A stretch of DNA of 41,782 nucleotides from a virus: the IMG/VR virus record IMGVR_UViG_3300035660_000030, positions 1-41,782 of that record. The stretch is one strand, 5' to 3'. The translations under genes and the position numbers were made by a program. Below, in pieces: positions 23,650 to 30,222 of the stretch. Positions within the stretch are counted from its first letter, which is position 1. Every line of letters starts with the position of its first letter. Under the pieces are notes generated by a model. That model ran no database searches and was not told where the DNA came from. It worked only from the letters and a program-made list of their open reading frames with translations.

Positions 23650-23811
23650 GTGAAGGAAAAAGCTGAGTTCAGAAGCATAAGCGTCAAAGCCGACTTGATT
23701 GAAGAAGTCGAGCGAGTGATGAAGGAAAGTGGCAGATACCGGAGTCTTGCCGAGTTTTTCAGTGAAGCAGCCCGTTTGAAGCTTGAGTCCTTGGAGGCGA
23801 ACAAGGCATGA
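23650..23811 (+). CDS. Ribbon-helix-helix protein
   Basis: A 53-residue protein: strand EFRSISVKA, then helices DLIEEVERVMKESG and SLAEFFSEAARLKLESLEA, the CopG/Arc-like ribbon-helix-helix fold. It is first in the long chain of coupled small genes and follows a TATA box, so it is a candidate autoregulator. The GTG start is followed by an ATGA overlap with the next gene. Confidence 0.7.
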   Translation: MKEKAEFRSISVKADLIEEVERVMKESGRYRSLAEFFSEAARLKLESLEANKA

Positions 23812-23951
23812 GCGTTATTGAGAAGAACAGGAAAACCGACGAGGAATCCGCGCGGCTCAGAGCGGAACTCAAGGGCGCGTGGGGCGACCCGTGGGAGCAA
23901 GCCAGGAAGGAGAGGCAAGAGGAACGGGAAAACGAGAAGGCGAAACCATGA
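23808..23951 (+). CDS. Charged small protein
   Basis: A 47-residue protein of mostly E, K and R, with a GAWGDPWEQARKER core. Small charged helices of this type often accompany RHH proteins in archaeal plasmids. It starts and ends in ATGA overlaps. Confidence 0.55.
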   Translation: MSVIEKNRKTDEESARLRAELKGAWGDPWEQARKERQEERENEKAKP

Positions 23952-24631
23952 ACAAGAAAATGATTGTTAGCGTATTTGGCTTGGGTCTACTCGTTGGAAT
24001 GTTACTTTTAGTCGCAACAAACTTCCTTATCCAGAATTTTACTGACCATAACTCCGCTGTTCCACAGGGTTACTTGTATTTGCAGACTCAGACGTTTCAT
24101 GTTTTAGAGGTCTGGCAGAACAATGAGACAAGAGTCAACGATACAACCACAATTCTAAACGTGTGGTATAACGTCACCTACAACGGGGCAAACGACAAGA
24201 TTGAGATGAGTGTTTGGAAGTCCGTTACAGTCAACGTAACCACTTTCGAGGCTTACCATTCATTCAACACTTCGCAAGCAATCCAGTGGGCCATAGACAA
24301 CACTGACGAAGTAGTGCAGTTCCACAGGGGCTACTACAATCTGACTCATAGCATATTCTTGAAGCCCAACATTTCTCTTTACGGGATGGGAAGCGTTTTC
24401 ACATACGACACAAGGATGGGACTGTTCTCTGCTAATTCAAACGTAACGGACATTGTTATCAGCGGCTTTTGTTTAGGAGAGCTGAAAAATGAAAGTGGAA
24501 ATCATGGCGGACCTACAGAAGGAGACGAAACAATGAAGTGCCCATGTTCATGCACGCCTCCCGTAAAAATGGAACTTAGCCAAGATGTCATGAACGACCA
24601 ATGGATTCCAAAGGAGAAAAGCAAACCATGA
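23948..24631 (+). CDS. Membrane-anchored glycoprotein with truncated beta-helix, fused to a zinc tail
   Basis: A 227-residue protein. The N-terminal membrane helix (MIVSVFGLGLLVGMLLLVATNFLI) is followed by an exported beta region with nine or more N-X-S/T sequons. The start of a pectate-lyase-like helix follows (SQAIQWAIDNTDEVVQFHRGYYNLT...NISLYGMGS) and stops after a few rungs. The last 32 residues (from M at 24533) form an unrelated MKCPCSCTPP microprotein with its own ribosome site in the same frame. It appears to be a shortened relative of the 826-residue protein joined to a small zinc gene. Confidence 0.6.
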   Translation: MNKKMIVSVFGLGLLVGMLLLVATNFLIQNFTDHNSAVPQGYLYLQTQTFHVLEVWQNNETRVNDTTTILNVWYNVTYNGANDKIEMSVWKSVTVNVTTFEAYHSFNTSQAIQWAIDNTDEVVQFHRGYYNLTHSIFLKPNISLYGMGSVFTYDTRMGLFSANSNVTDIVISGFCLGELKNESGNHGGPTEGDETMKCPCSCTPPVKMELSQDVMNDQWIPKEKSKP

Positions 24632-24744
24632 AAACATGTGTAGAATGCGATTATTTCCGTGTTGAACAATGGTGCGAAAAACGGAAAGGCACAACACATG
24701 AAAAAACGCCCGTGTGTCAAGACTTTGAGGAAGTTAAACCATGA
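24628..24744 (+). CDS. Zinc microprotein
   Basis: A 38-residue protein: MKTCVECDYFRVEQWCEKRKG...PVCQDFEE. The C-x2-C...C...C arrangement with DYF resembles the CxxCxYF microproteins of archaeal elements. ATGA overlaps at both ends. Confidence 0.6.
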   Translation: MKTCVECDYFRVEQWCEKRKGTTHEKTPVCQDFEEVKP

Positions 24745-24827
24745 AGGACAAGTGCCGAAACTGCCGACGCCCATGCTTCAGTCTCACCGCCGACTATGAA
24801 CCTGATGATTGTGGGGCGAGACAATGA
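24741..24827 (+). CDS. Zinc microprotein of 28 residues
   Basis: MKDKCRNCRRPCF...DDCGARQ has four cysteines that could hold one zinc. It is coupled by ATGA on both sides, which is the main reason to call it. It is among the shortest genes in the chain. Confidence 0.5.
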   Translation: MKDKCRNCRRPCFSLTADYEPDDCGARQ

Positions 24828-24961
24828 TCTGTTGGAAGTGTACGCTTCTATCCCTTCTCTTCAGATTCGTTAGAACCAACAAGGGCTATTGGAGATTCAC
24901 GAATTTGTTCATGGTGTTTCATGGTGGAAAAGACTATTGCTACCCAAAGGTGGAGAAATAA
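24824..24961 (+). CDS. Small basic protein with CxxC start
   Basis: A 45-residue protein opening MICWKCTLLSLLFRF, then an aromatic-rich basic region. It fills the space between two well-supported zinc genes, with ATGA before it and TAATG after it. Function unknown, and it is weaker than its neighbours. Confidence 0.45.
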   Translation: MICWKCTLLSLLFRFVRTNKGYWRFTNLFMVFHGGKDYCYPKVEK

Positions 24962-25134
24962 TGCGTTGTCCGAATTGCCACAGTTTAGAAACCGAAACCA
25001 ACGGAGTCCTAGACGTGATCGACAGCGACGCGGAAGGCGAACTCGTAACGATGGATGCGTATTGTCTCAAGTGCGGTTTCAGGTTTAGCTTTGACGATTT
25101 CGTGCCGAGGCCAGAAAAGGAGACAGTACAATGA
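24961..25134 (+). CDS. Zinc-ribbon protein
   Basis: A 57-residue protein: MRCPNCHSLETET...DAYCLKCGFRFSFDDF, a complete zinc ribbon with an acidic linker. The ATG at 24961 overlaps the previous stop. It closes with AAGGAGACAGTACA, the ribosome site of the next gene. Confidence 0.7.
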   Translation: MRCPNCHSLETETNGVLDVIDSDAEGELVTMDAYCLKCGFRFSFDDFVPRPEKETVQ

Positions 25135-25316
25135 CGAAGGTTTGGATTGAAATCAGATTCGACAACTGCCAAGACTACAATGCAAACATAAAACTGAAAG
25201 GCATTGAATTGGCGGAACTGAAGATCAATGTTGCCCCCTTCATTCATAACTTGGAGAGATTACAAGAGGCGATAAACAAAATGGTCCAGAACTCGGAAAA
25301 GGAGACGGAACAATGA
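25131..25316 (+). CDS. Small hypothetical protein
   Basis: A 61-residue protein: two beta strands (KVWIEIRFDNC, NANIKLKGIELA) then a helix. It may be a small beta-alpha fold. It is coupled by ATGA to both neighbours and lies immediately before the ParB-nuclease gene. Confidence 0.6.
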   Translation: MTKVWIEIRFDNCQDYNANIKLKGIELAELKINVAPFIHNLERLQEAINKMVQNSEKETEQ

Positions 25317-26377
25317 GCGAAGACATCAACCGAGAATCTCTCAGTAAAAGTGTGAAGGTTGTTGGCGAACTGCATGCTATAATAGTGAATCAAAATGGAA
25401 AAGTGCTGGATGGGAACCACAGGATAGAATCTAACCCATTGTGGCATACGCAAACGGTCAACACCAAGAACCGCGCTGAAGAGATCCTAGTGCGTTTGCA
25501 CGCTCATCATAGGCGACAGATTCCTCAAGAAGAAACCAAGGCCATGCTTATTGAACTGGCTAAGGAACTTGAGAAAGATGGGGTTCTAGCGGAAAATGTG
25601 ACTGCAGAACTGTACAAACTCGTTCCTTACTCTGAGAGTTATGTTAGACGATTGTTGCCCGAGATATATAAGCAACCTGAGAAGGTTGAAGCTGGCAAAG
25701 TTTCTGCGGAACTAGTAGCGCAGAAATCTGCTGAACTAGCGCACCAAACTGTTAAGACTCAAGATACGGCTCTTGAGGACGCTTCGCTCCACAAGGCTGC
25801 GCCTAAGGCTTTCGACGCGGCTGAGGTAAAGAAGTGCGAACGTTGCCATGTGGATACGACGGTTCCTAAGACTTGGCATGGTCACACGCTTTGCAGTCAT
25901 TGCGAGACGAAGGCCAACTTCAACCCAGAAGCCTATGACGGCTACTTCAGGTACTTGGAACGCGGAAAAGCCACAGCGACAACGACCCGGGTTCAAGTCC
26001 CGGCGGCCACGCCTTCATCGGTTGAATCCTACGCTGACAAGGACGCTCGGATGCACACGCCGCATTCAAGGATGGAAGAGAAAATCGTCAACAAGCTAAG
26101 GGCTAAGGGCTACACGGTTGAGACTGACGTCAAGTTTGTCGTCAAGGAAATCGTCACGATACCCGACTTCAACATCGCTTTAGGGCAAAGGGCAATCCAC
26201 GGCTACATTGACGGCGTGGTTCACAATGGCAAGCGGAGGGACAAGGACGAGGAACTGAGGCTTCTGCTGAAGAAGCGCTACCCGAACGACTTGATAATTC
26301 CTGTTGACGTGAAGGGCGACTCGGACAAGGAGGCAGACGAGAAGATTGCCGAGATTGAGGAGGCGATGAAATGGTAG
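25313..26377 (+). CDS. ParB-like protein fused to zinc finger and Vsr/DUF559-like nuclease domain
   Basis: A 354-residue protein. Residues 10-60 carry the ParB signature GKVLDGNHRIE, followed by a helix-turn-helix type region (VPYSESYVRRLLPEIY, near 105). Residues 170-200 hold a zinc finger (CERCHVD...LCSHCE). Residues 235-354 look like a PD-(D/E)XK fold of the Vsr/DUF559 sort: IPDFNIA, HGYIDGVVH, KRRDKDEELRLLLKKRYP, then IPVDVKG. It may bind and nick DNA for replication, partition or attack on host DNA. A tRNA T-arm-like sequence lies in the linker between finger and nuclease (25987-26013). Confidence 0.7.
   Translation: MSEDINRESLSKSVKVVGELHAIIVNQNGKVLDGNHRIESNPLWHTQTVNTKNRAEEILVRLHAHHRRQIPQEETKAMLIELAKELEKDGVLAENVTAELYKLVPYSESYVRRLLPEIYKQPEKVEAGKVSAELVAQKSAELAHQTVKTQDTALEDASLHKAAPKAFDAAEVKKCERCHVDTTVPKTWHGHTLCSHCETKANFNPEAYDGYFRYLERGKATATTTRVQVPAATPSSVESYADKDARMHTPHSRMEEKIVNKLRAKGYTVETDVKFVVKEIVTIPDFNIALGQRAIHGYIDGVVHNGKRRDKDEELRLLLKKRYPNDLIIPVDVKGDSDKEADEKIAEIEEAMKW
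25987..26013 (+). other. tRNA T-arm and acceptor 3' end-like sequence, possible attachment site
   Basis: CCGGG-TTCAAGT-CCCGG forms a perfect five-pair stem with a canonical TTCRANY seven-base loop. It is followed by seven bases (CGGCCAC) in acceptor-strand position, a G discriminator and CC. No 5' half of a tRNA precedes it, so it is not a tRNA gene. Archaeal elements commonly carry the 3' end of a tRNA as attP, sometimes inside a gene. No integrase was found. Confidence 0.45.
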
Positions 26378-26622
26378 AATTAAAGACATACCGTTGTGAC
26401 CGTTGCCAAAAGCAATTCTCTAAACCACTCGGTGAAAAACCCAGTTCCATAGTTCGCCATGATGAAAACTACATTCCAGACGAAGATGAAGAAGGGAAGA
26501 CCTTCGAACTTTGTGATGACTGCATCATGCAATTCTGGAATTGGGAAATTCACGATGAAGATTTCGACAAGTTTGCAACTTCAATGACGGAAAAGTGGGA
26601 GAAAGAAGCGAAGGAAGATTAG
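26371..26622 (+). CDS. Zinc-binding acidic protein
   Basis: An 83-residue protein: YRCDRCQKQFSKPLG at the N-terminus and ELCDDCIMQFWNW in the middle form one zinc site. The rest is acidic. It overlaps the ParB-nuclease stop by 7 bp. Paired CxxC with F/W nearby is a common phage-type zinc fold. Confidence 0.65.
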   Translation: MVELKTYRCDRCQKQFSKPLGEKPSSIVRHDENYIPDEDEEGKTFELCDDCIMQFWNWEIHDEDFDKFATSMTEKWEKEAKED

Positions 26623-26623
26623 C

Positions 26624-26725
26624 ATGAGTGACCGCGACTACCTTGTTGCTGGCGTGATCCACGAGTTGGCCGTTGAGATTCGGAAGGCGATGCCAAAAGA
26701 GGATAAGAAGGAGACGAAGCAGTGA
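26624..26725 (+). CDS. Small helical protein, 33 residues
   Basis: MSDRDYLVAGVIHELAVEIRKAMP... is a single amphipathic helix, then a lysine-rich tail. It ends with the AAGGAGACGAAGCA ribosome site and a GTGA overlap with the next gene. It may serve mainly to couple translation. Confidence 0.45.
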   Translation: MSDRDYLVAGVIHELAVEIRKAMPKEDKKETKQ

Positions 26726-26967
26726 CGGCTAATCATGAGACCAAGCGGCACTGCCTAGATTGCGGGAAGCCGCTGCCGTACAGGCGGACGCGCAAGACAC
26801 TCCTCTGCCAACGGTGCAATGGCAAGCGGGTCGGGCGAAGAGCCTACGGGGACGCGGGTTTGGCTTGCGTCCGCTGGCTCATGCGGGTCGCCCACTGGAC
26901 CGACGACTTGGACTTGGCTGTGCGCCTAATCTATCAGGCTTCGCGTGTCGTGCAGGGGGCGCGTTAG
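26722..26967 (+). CDS. Zinc-ribbon basic protein
   Basis: An 81-residue protein: HCLDCGKPLPYRRTRKTLLCQRCNGKRVG is a clear zinc ribbon with basic residues between the pairs. A C-terminal helical part follows (WLMRVAHWTDDLDLAVRLIYQAS). Starts at GTG in a GTGA overlap. It could bind nucleic acid. Confidence 0.65.
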   Translation: MTANHETKRHCLDCGKPLPYRRTRKTLLCQRCNGKRVGRRAYGDAGLACVRWLMRVAHWTDDLDLAVRLIYQASRVVQGAR

Positions 26968-27234
26968 TTGCGCGTTGCCGAATACAGGTGGACAAGCGCG
27001 CTGGCCTACGGGCAAGTGAACTTGGGCGAAATGCAGGAGCTAGTCCTAGACTGCATTAGGCTTAATCCCTGTTTGACTGACCGCGAAGTCGCCGCTAAAC
27101 TGTGCCTCAGGGACCCGAATGCCGTTAGACCCAGACGGTTCGAGTTGATGGAGGCGGGACTAATCACGGAGGCGCCTAAACGGGTTTGCAGTGTCAGTGG
27201 AAGACTGGCCTTGACTTGGAAGGTGAAACCGTGA
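26968..27234 (+). CDS. Winged-helix DNA-binding protein
   Basis: An 88-residue protein: LVLDCIRLNPCLTDREVAAKLCLRDPNAVRPRRFELMEAGLITEAPKRVC... is a MarR-like winged helix (helix, turn, recognition helix with RPRR, wing GRLALTW). It is the type found in phage replication or regulation genes. The TTG start immediately follows the previous stop. It may regulate the small-gene chain. Confidence 0.7.
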   Translation: MRVAEYRWTSALAYGQVNLGEMQELVLDCIRLNPCLTDREVAAKLCLRDPNAVRPRRFELMEAGLITEAPKRVCSVSGRLALTWKVKP

Positions 27235-27485
27235 GCGAGAACTTTGGTAAATGCGTCGTTTGCGGTAGCAGGGCGAATGTTGTGACGGGCTACGCCTTCA
27301 TGGAGGACGGGTCGGAGCTTGTCGGCGTCGGATTCTGCGACTTTCACCTCAGGGGGGCTGGGCTCGCCTTCGCTAACCCCGTGTTCCAGAACCGGAAAGC
27401 GCTTGAGCTTTTCCGTGAGAGGCACCCGCAACTCTATATTCGGAACGTGAAGGGCAAGCGAATCGTCTTCTTGGAGGTGAGTTGA
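27231..27485 (+). CDS. Zinc-finger protein
   Basis: An 84-residue protein: KCVVCGSRANVVTGYAF and GFCDFHLRG form a C2-CH zinc site, followed by a C-terminal alpha-beta tail. It starts at GTG in a GTGA overlap and ends with GGAGGTGAG, the ribosome site of the following membrane protein. Confidence 0.65.
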   Translation: MSENFGKCVVCGSRANVVTGYAFMEDGSELVGVGFCDFHLRGAGLAFANPVFQNRKALELFRERHPQLYIRNVKGKRIVFLEVS

Positions 27486-27674
27486 ATGGAGTTCTTACAA
27501 GCTTACAAAGCAATCGTGGCTTCGCTGCTTGTCGCGCTTCTCATGACCTCTGGCGCCCTGTGCATGTTCGCGCTCCTGCAGGGCCAACTTGCCGTATTCT
27601 GGATTGCGCTGTGCGTCTCAGGCGTTCCGCTTGCTGGCACACTATACTTTGCAGTCAGGGGGCTAAGCGAGTGA
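27486..27674 (+). CDS. Two-span membrane protein
   Basis: A 62-residue protein with two membrane helices (IVASLLVALLMTSGALCMFALL and LAVFWIALCVSGVPLAGTLYFAV) joined by a short loop. It could be a holin-like or other small pore protein. There is no endolysin nearby, so that is only a possibility. Good ribosome site, and GTGA overlap with the next gene. Confidence 0.6.
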   Translation: MEFLQAYKAIVASLLVALLMTSGALCMFALLQGQLAVFWIALCVSGVPLAGTLYFAVRGLSE

Positions 27675-27853
27675 GCGAGTTCACGGTAGACTGCGGGTTG
27701 GTCGGCGGAACCACGACCTTCGCCTTCCAGCCCGCCTACAAAGCGCTGCCGTTGGCTCCGCGGGGGTTTTCACCGACCCCTTTCGGACGTTTCTCCCATG
27801 TTTACGGGGTCTTCGGCAACGCCAACAAAACTCAGGGAACGCTGAAGCCATGA
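27671..27853 (+). CDS. Small hypothetical protein
   Basis: A 60-residue protein, MSEFTVDCGLVGG..., Pro/Gly/Phe-rich with no predicted helix. A longer ORF in the same frame starts at 27482 but lies on the membrane protein gene. The GTGA overlap at 27671 and the ATGA overlap with the radical-SAM gene favour this short form. Not recognised. Confidence 0.45.
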   Translation: MSEFTVDCGLVGGTTTFAFQPAYKALPLAPRGFSPTPFGRFSHVYGVFGNANKTQGTLKP

Positions 27854-28530
27854 CAGAACTTAAAGAGCCTTCGCTAAGAAAACTGTCCAAGATGTTTCAC
27901 TTCATCACTCGGACTTGGAATCCTGTCGGTGGAGAATGTTTACACAAGTGTTCTTACTGTTGGGCTAGAAAGTTAGCTAAAAAATACAACATGAAAAGGT
28001 ACGTTGGAAAGCCTACCCTACTTGAGAAAGAATTGCTTAAACCCTTCAAGGAAACCGATTTCGTGTTTGTCTGCGACATGATAGACCTTTTTGGGCACTG
28101 GGTACCTAAATGGATAATTGACACAGTTCTGAATCGAATCAGAACAAGCAATGCCACCTTCCTACTTCTCACAAAAAATCCAGCGAGATACAGCGAATTT
28201 GAGATCCCCGTTAACTGTGTTTGTGGTGCCACAATAGAAAGCGACATTGACCACGAATTAACGGGTCCACCCGAAACGTTGCGGTTAACTGCTATGAGTA
28301 ATCTGAAGCATTCACGAAAGATGGTTTCGATTGAACCGATCATGTGGTTTTCGCCTAATTTCATCCGTCACTTACTTCCAATTCAGCCCGAGTTTATTGC
28401 TGTTGGGTACGACAATTACGGATGCGACCTAGATGAACCGAGTTTGGAGATTACGGAGATTCTGATTTCAGGGTTGGAAGTTCATGGAATCAAGGTTTAC
28501 CGCAAGTCAATCAGGGAGGCAAATCCATGA
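27850..28530 (+). CDS. Radical SAM protein, phage Gp37/Gp68 (DUF5131) family
   Basis: A 226-residue protein: TWNPVGGECLHKCSYCWARKL carries an intact CX3CX2C iron-sulphur motif at about residues 30-37, in the form typical of DUF5131. FVFVCDMIDLFGHWVP and FLLLTKNPARY follow as expected of the barrel. These proteins are widespread in phages and archaeal elements. Their substrate is not established; nucleotide or DNA modification is often suggested. It is slightly shorter than most family members. It starts in an ATGA overlap. Confidence 0.85.
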   Translation: MTELKEPSLRKLSKMFHFITRTWNPVGGECLHKCSYCWARKLAKKYNMKRYVGKPTLLEKELLKPFKETDFVFVCDMIDLFGHWVPKWIIDTVLNRIRTSNATFLLLTKNPARYSEFEIPVNCVCGATIESDIDHELTGPPETLRLTAMSNLKHSRKMVSIEPIMWFSPNFIRHLLPIQPEFIAVGYDNYGCDLDEPSLEITEILISGLEVHGIKVYRKSIREANP

Positions 28531-28628
28531 GTGACCACGCTTCCACTGGAGAATCGGGTGTAGTGTAGTGTGTAGTAGTGTGTATGTGTAAAGATGTAAA
28601 GATAAAGATAAGATAAGAGAGAAATCAA
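28531..28628 (+). repeat. Low-complexity GTGTAG/AAGATA leader before second radical-SAM gene
   Basis: About 65 bp (28557-28623) consist of degenerate GTGTAGT repeats running into AAGATAAAGATAAGATAAG. A 13-codon ORF (28527-28568) is embedded. The AAGATAAGAGAG part may act as a ribosome site. CACTAC repeats, the complement of the GTAGTG unit, also occur in the intergenic region near 12760. Confidence 0.5.
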
Positions 28629-29327
28629 ATGCAGAAAACATTGACTCCAAAGATTCTAACAACATATGGAAAACCTCAGTATAACTATGTGCGGGGAGAT
28701 AGACAAAGGATAGAACTGCACCGTGGTTGTCCTTGGCAACATGAATACTGCTATGAACCCAAGATTGACGAGGACTTTCCTATTCCGGCGATAGCCAAGA
28801 ATTATGTTGAGATCTTGGACATGAACTTGCTTGCACGAAAAGACGCTGAAGGAATCATTAAGAGTTTACCGAGAAAGTTGCATGGGAGGAAAATCGTCTA
28901 TGAAGCTGTTTGCGGGTTTGATTTCAGGTTTCTCACGCAATTCATAGCTTTAGTCTTGAAACAGGCAAATTTTGTGAAGCCGCGACTCGCTTGGGACGGA
29001 TCCTTCTCTGACCAATACAAACTAAAAGACGTTGTTGAAAGACTTGTCCGAGTTGGTTACAAACCAAAAGAAATTTCGCTATTCATGATTGTCAACTGGA
29101 AGATTCCTTATTCCGAGTGCCTTAGAAAGCTCGATTTGATGAAGGTCTGGAATGTCAAGGTTTGCGACTGCTGTTATGACGGTGGATACGCTCACGCAAC
29201 ACCCGATTTATGGACGAGAGAACAACTAACAAAGTTCCGAAGGGTCTGTCGAAAGCATAACCAACTTGTTCTTTTTGGGATTGATCCACAACCTAGTATC
29301 GACGTTTTCGCGGAGAGGTGGAACTAG
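28629..29327 (+). CDS. Radical SAM-like protein with altered cysteine motif
   Basis: A 232-residue protein with the layout of a radical SAM barrel (LHRGCPWQHEYCYEP; YEAVCGFDFRFLTQ; KPRLAWDGS; EISLFMIVNWKIPYSECLRKL; DCCYDGGYAHATPD). The cluster motif reads C-x3-H-x2-C, so the middle cysteine is a histidine (codon CAT, two changes from TGT). It is therefore either an inactive derivative or a protein with a His-ligated cluster. It follows the intact radical SAM gene. Confidence 0.65.
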   Translation: MQKTLTPKILTTYGKPQYNYVRGDRQRIELHRGCPWQHEYCYEPKIDEDFPIPAIAKNYVEILDMNLLARKDAEGIIKSLPRKLHGRKIVYEAVCGFDFRFLTQFIALVLKQANFVKPRLAWDGSFSDQYKLKDVVERLVRVGYKPKEISLFMIVNWKIPYSECLRKLDLMKVWNVKVCDCCYDGGYAHATPDLWTREQLTKFRRVCRKHNQLVLFGIDPQPSIDVFAERWN

Positions 29328-29329
29328 GC

Positions 29330-29677
29330 TTGCAGAAAACATGGGAAATGCACAATTTCAGGGTTGACGAGTCATTCATGCCAATATGGGATGAGTTCCG
29401 ACAGATATGCTTCCAAGAGGGCGAGTCAGCGAGCGAGAAGATCAGAGAGTTCATTATGCGCTACGTCATGGTTCACAGTGAAGGAAACCCTCAGCTTCTC
29501 TTGTCAAAGTTCATGGACGACTTGCCTAAGAGCGAGTGCTTCTATTGTCACGGCCACTTCGAGAAACTCAAGAAAGTCAAGTACAAGTCGGGTTTGGTGG
29601 CTCCAACGTGCGAGGTTTGCCTATCTTTGCCGGCGCAGAAGAACTGTATGGTCAGGGTTTTGGGTGACGTGGTTTGA
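29330..29677 (+). CDS. RHH-type N-terminus with C-terminal zinc finger
   Basis: A 115-residue protein: MHNFRVDESFMPIWDEFRQICFQEGESASEKIREFIMRYV fits a ribbon-helix-helix domain, and CFYCHGHFEKLKKV...PTCEVCLSL is a zinc finger. RHH-zinc fusions occur in archaeal viruses as DNA-binding regulators. TTG start with GAGGTG 9 bases upstream. Confidence 0.6.
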   Translation: MQKTWEMHNFRVDESFMPIWDEFRQICFQEGESASEKIREFIMRYVMVHSEGNPQLLLSKFMDDLPKSECFYCHGHFEKLKKVKYKSGLVAPTCEVCLSLPAQKNCMVRVLGDVV

Positions 29678-29808
29678 TGGTTGAGGTTTGTACTAGGCCG
29701 CGGATCTGGCGTTGCCCGTTCCTGTCCATCTTTGTTGATGAACTCTTTAGGGCTGGGGATGCTAGGCGGTTTAGGCGGCTGTGTCTTGGGGAGGCACCAT
29801 GTAAATGA
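29677..29808 (+). CDS. Small basic cysteine protein
   Basis: A 43-residue protein, arginine-rich with four cysteines (VCTRPRIWRCPFLSIF...RLCLGEAPCK). Starts in TGATG and ends in ATGA, both overlaps. Function unknown. Confidence 0.45.
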   Translation: MVEVCTRPRIWRCPFLSIFVDELFRAGDARRFRRLCLGEAPCK

Positions 29809-29891
29809 ACATTGAGTTGGAGAAGAGTGCATGTTTGAGAGCGAAGAACGCGAGGATGATGAAAGGAATGAGTGATGATTTTTCGGAATGA
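29805..29891 (+). CDS. Very small coupled ORF, 28 residues
   Basis: MNIELEKSACLRAKNARMMKGMSDDFSE. It is supported only by ATGA overlaps on both sides and by the absence of any other gene in the gap. It may be a coupling ORF without a separate function. Confidence 0.35.
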   Translation: MNIELEKSACLRAKNARMMKGMSDDFSE

Positions 29892-30091
29892 AAAAACAAC
29901 AAAAGACTCAAAAGACTAAACCGAAAGGCGTTCTCTACATCGCAAAAGACAGAGACTCTTTCCTGAAATTCTATGAAGCTGTCCGAGATGAGATTTTCCT
30001 CCCCTCATTGAAGTATATGCCATCAAAAAAAGAATTGAAAGAACGAATGGAAAAAGGTCTAAACGAGAAAAAAAGTGAGGTCTTGAAATGA
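29888..30091 (+). CDS. Basic hypothetical protein
   Basis: A 67-residue, lysine-rich protein (MKKQQKTQKTKPKGVLYIAKDRDSFLKFYEAVRDEIFLP...) with one helix and no cysteine. It could bind nucleic acid. ATGA overlaps before and after. Confidence 0.5.
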   Translation: MKKQQKTQKTKPKGVLYIAKDRDSFLKFYEAVRDEIFLPSLKYMPSKKELKERMEKGLNEKKSEVLK

Positions 30092-30222
30092 CTGATGAAA
30101 TGGGTATTGGTCATTGCGGGGTATACTGTAAGAACTGGGTGTGTGATGAGTGTAAGCTTGATGATTTGTGTCAAGGTTGCCCATGCAACGACGAAGAAGA
30201 TTGTGAGGATGATGAGGAATGA
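30088..30222 (+). CDS. Cysteine-rich microprotein
   Basis: A 44-residue protein with eight cysteines (HCGVYCKNWVCDECKLDDLCQGCPCNDEEDC) and an acidic tail. It could bind two metal ions. It is coupled to the next small ORF by ATGA. Confidence 0.6.
   Translation: MTDEMGIGHCGVYCKNWVCDECKLDDLCQGCPCNDEEDCEDDEE

Noticed and set aside
25900-26013. Complete tRNA gene
   Set aside because: Only the T-arm and acceptor 3' strand are present. No D-arm, anticodon arm or complementary 5' acceptor strand precedes it, and a protein is encoded through it.
27482-27853. 123-codon ORF starting at 27482
   Set aside because: The first 63 codons lie over the two-span membrane gene in another frame. Only the part from GTG 27671 is supported by overlaps.
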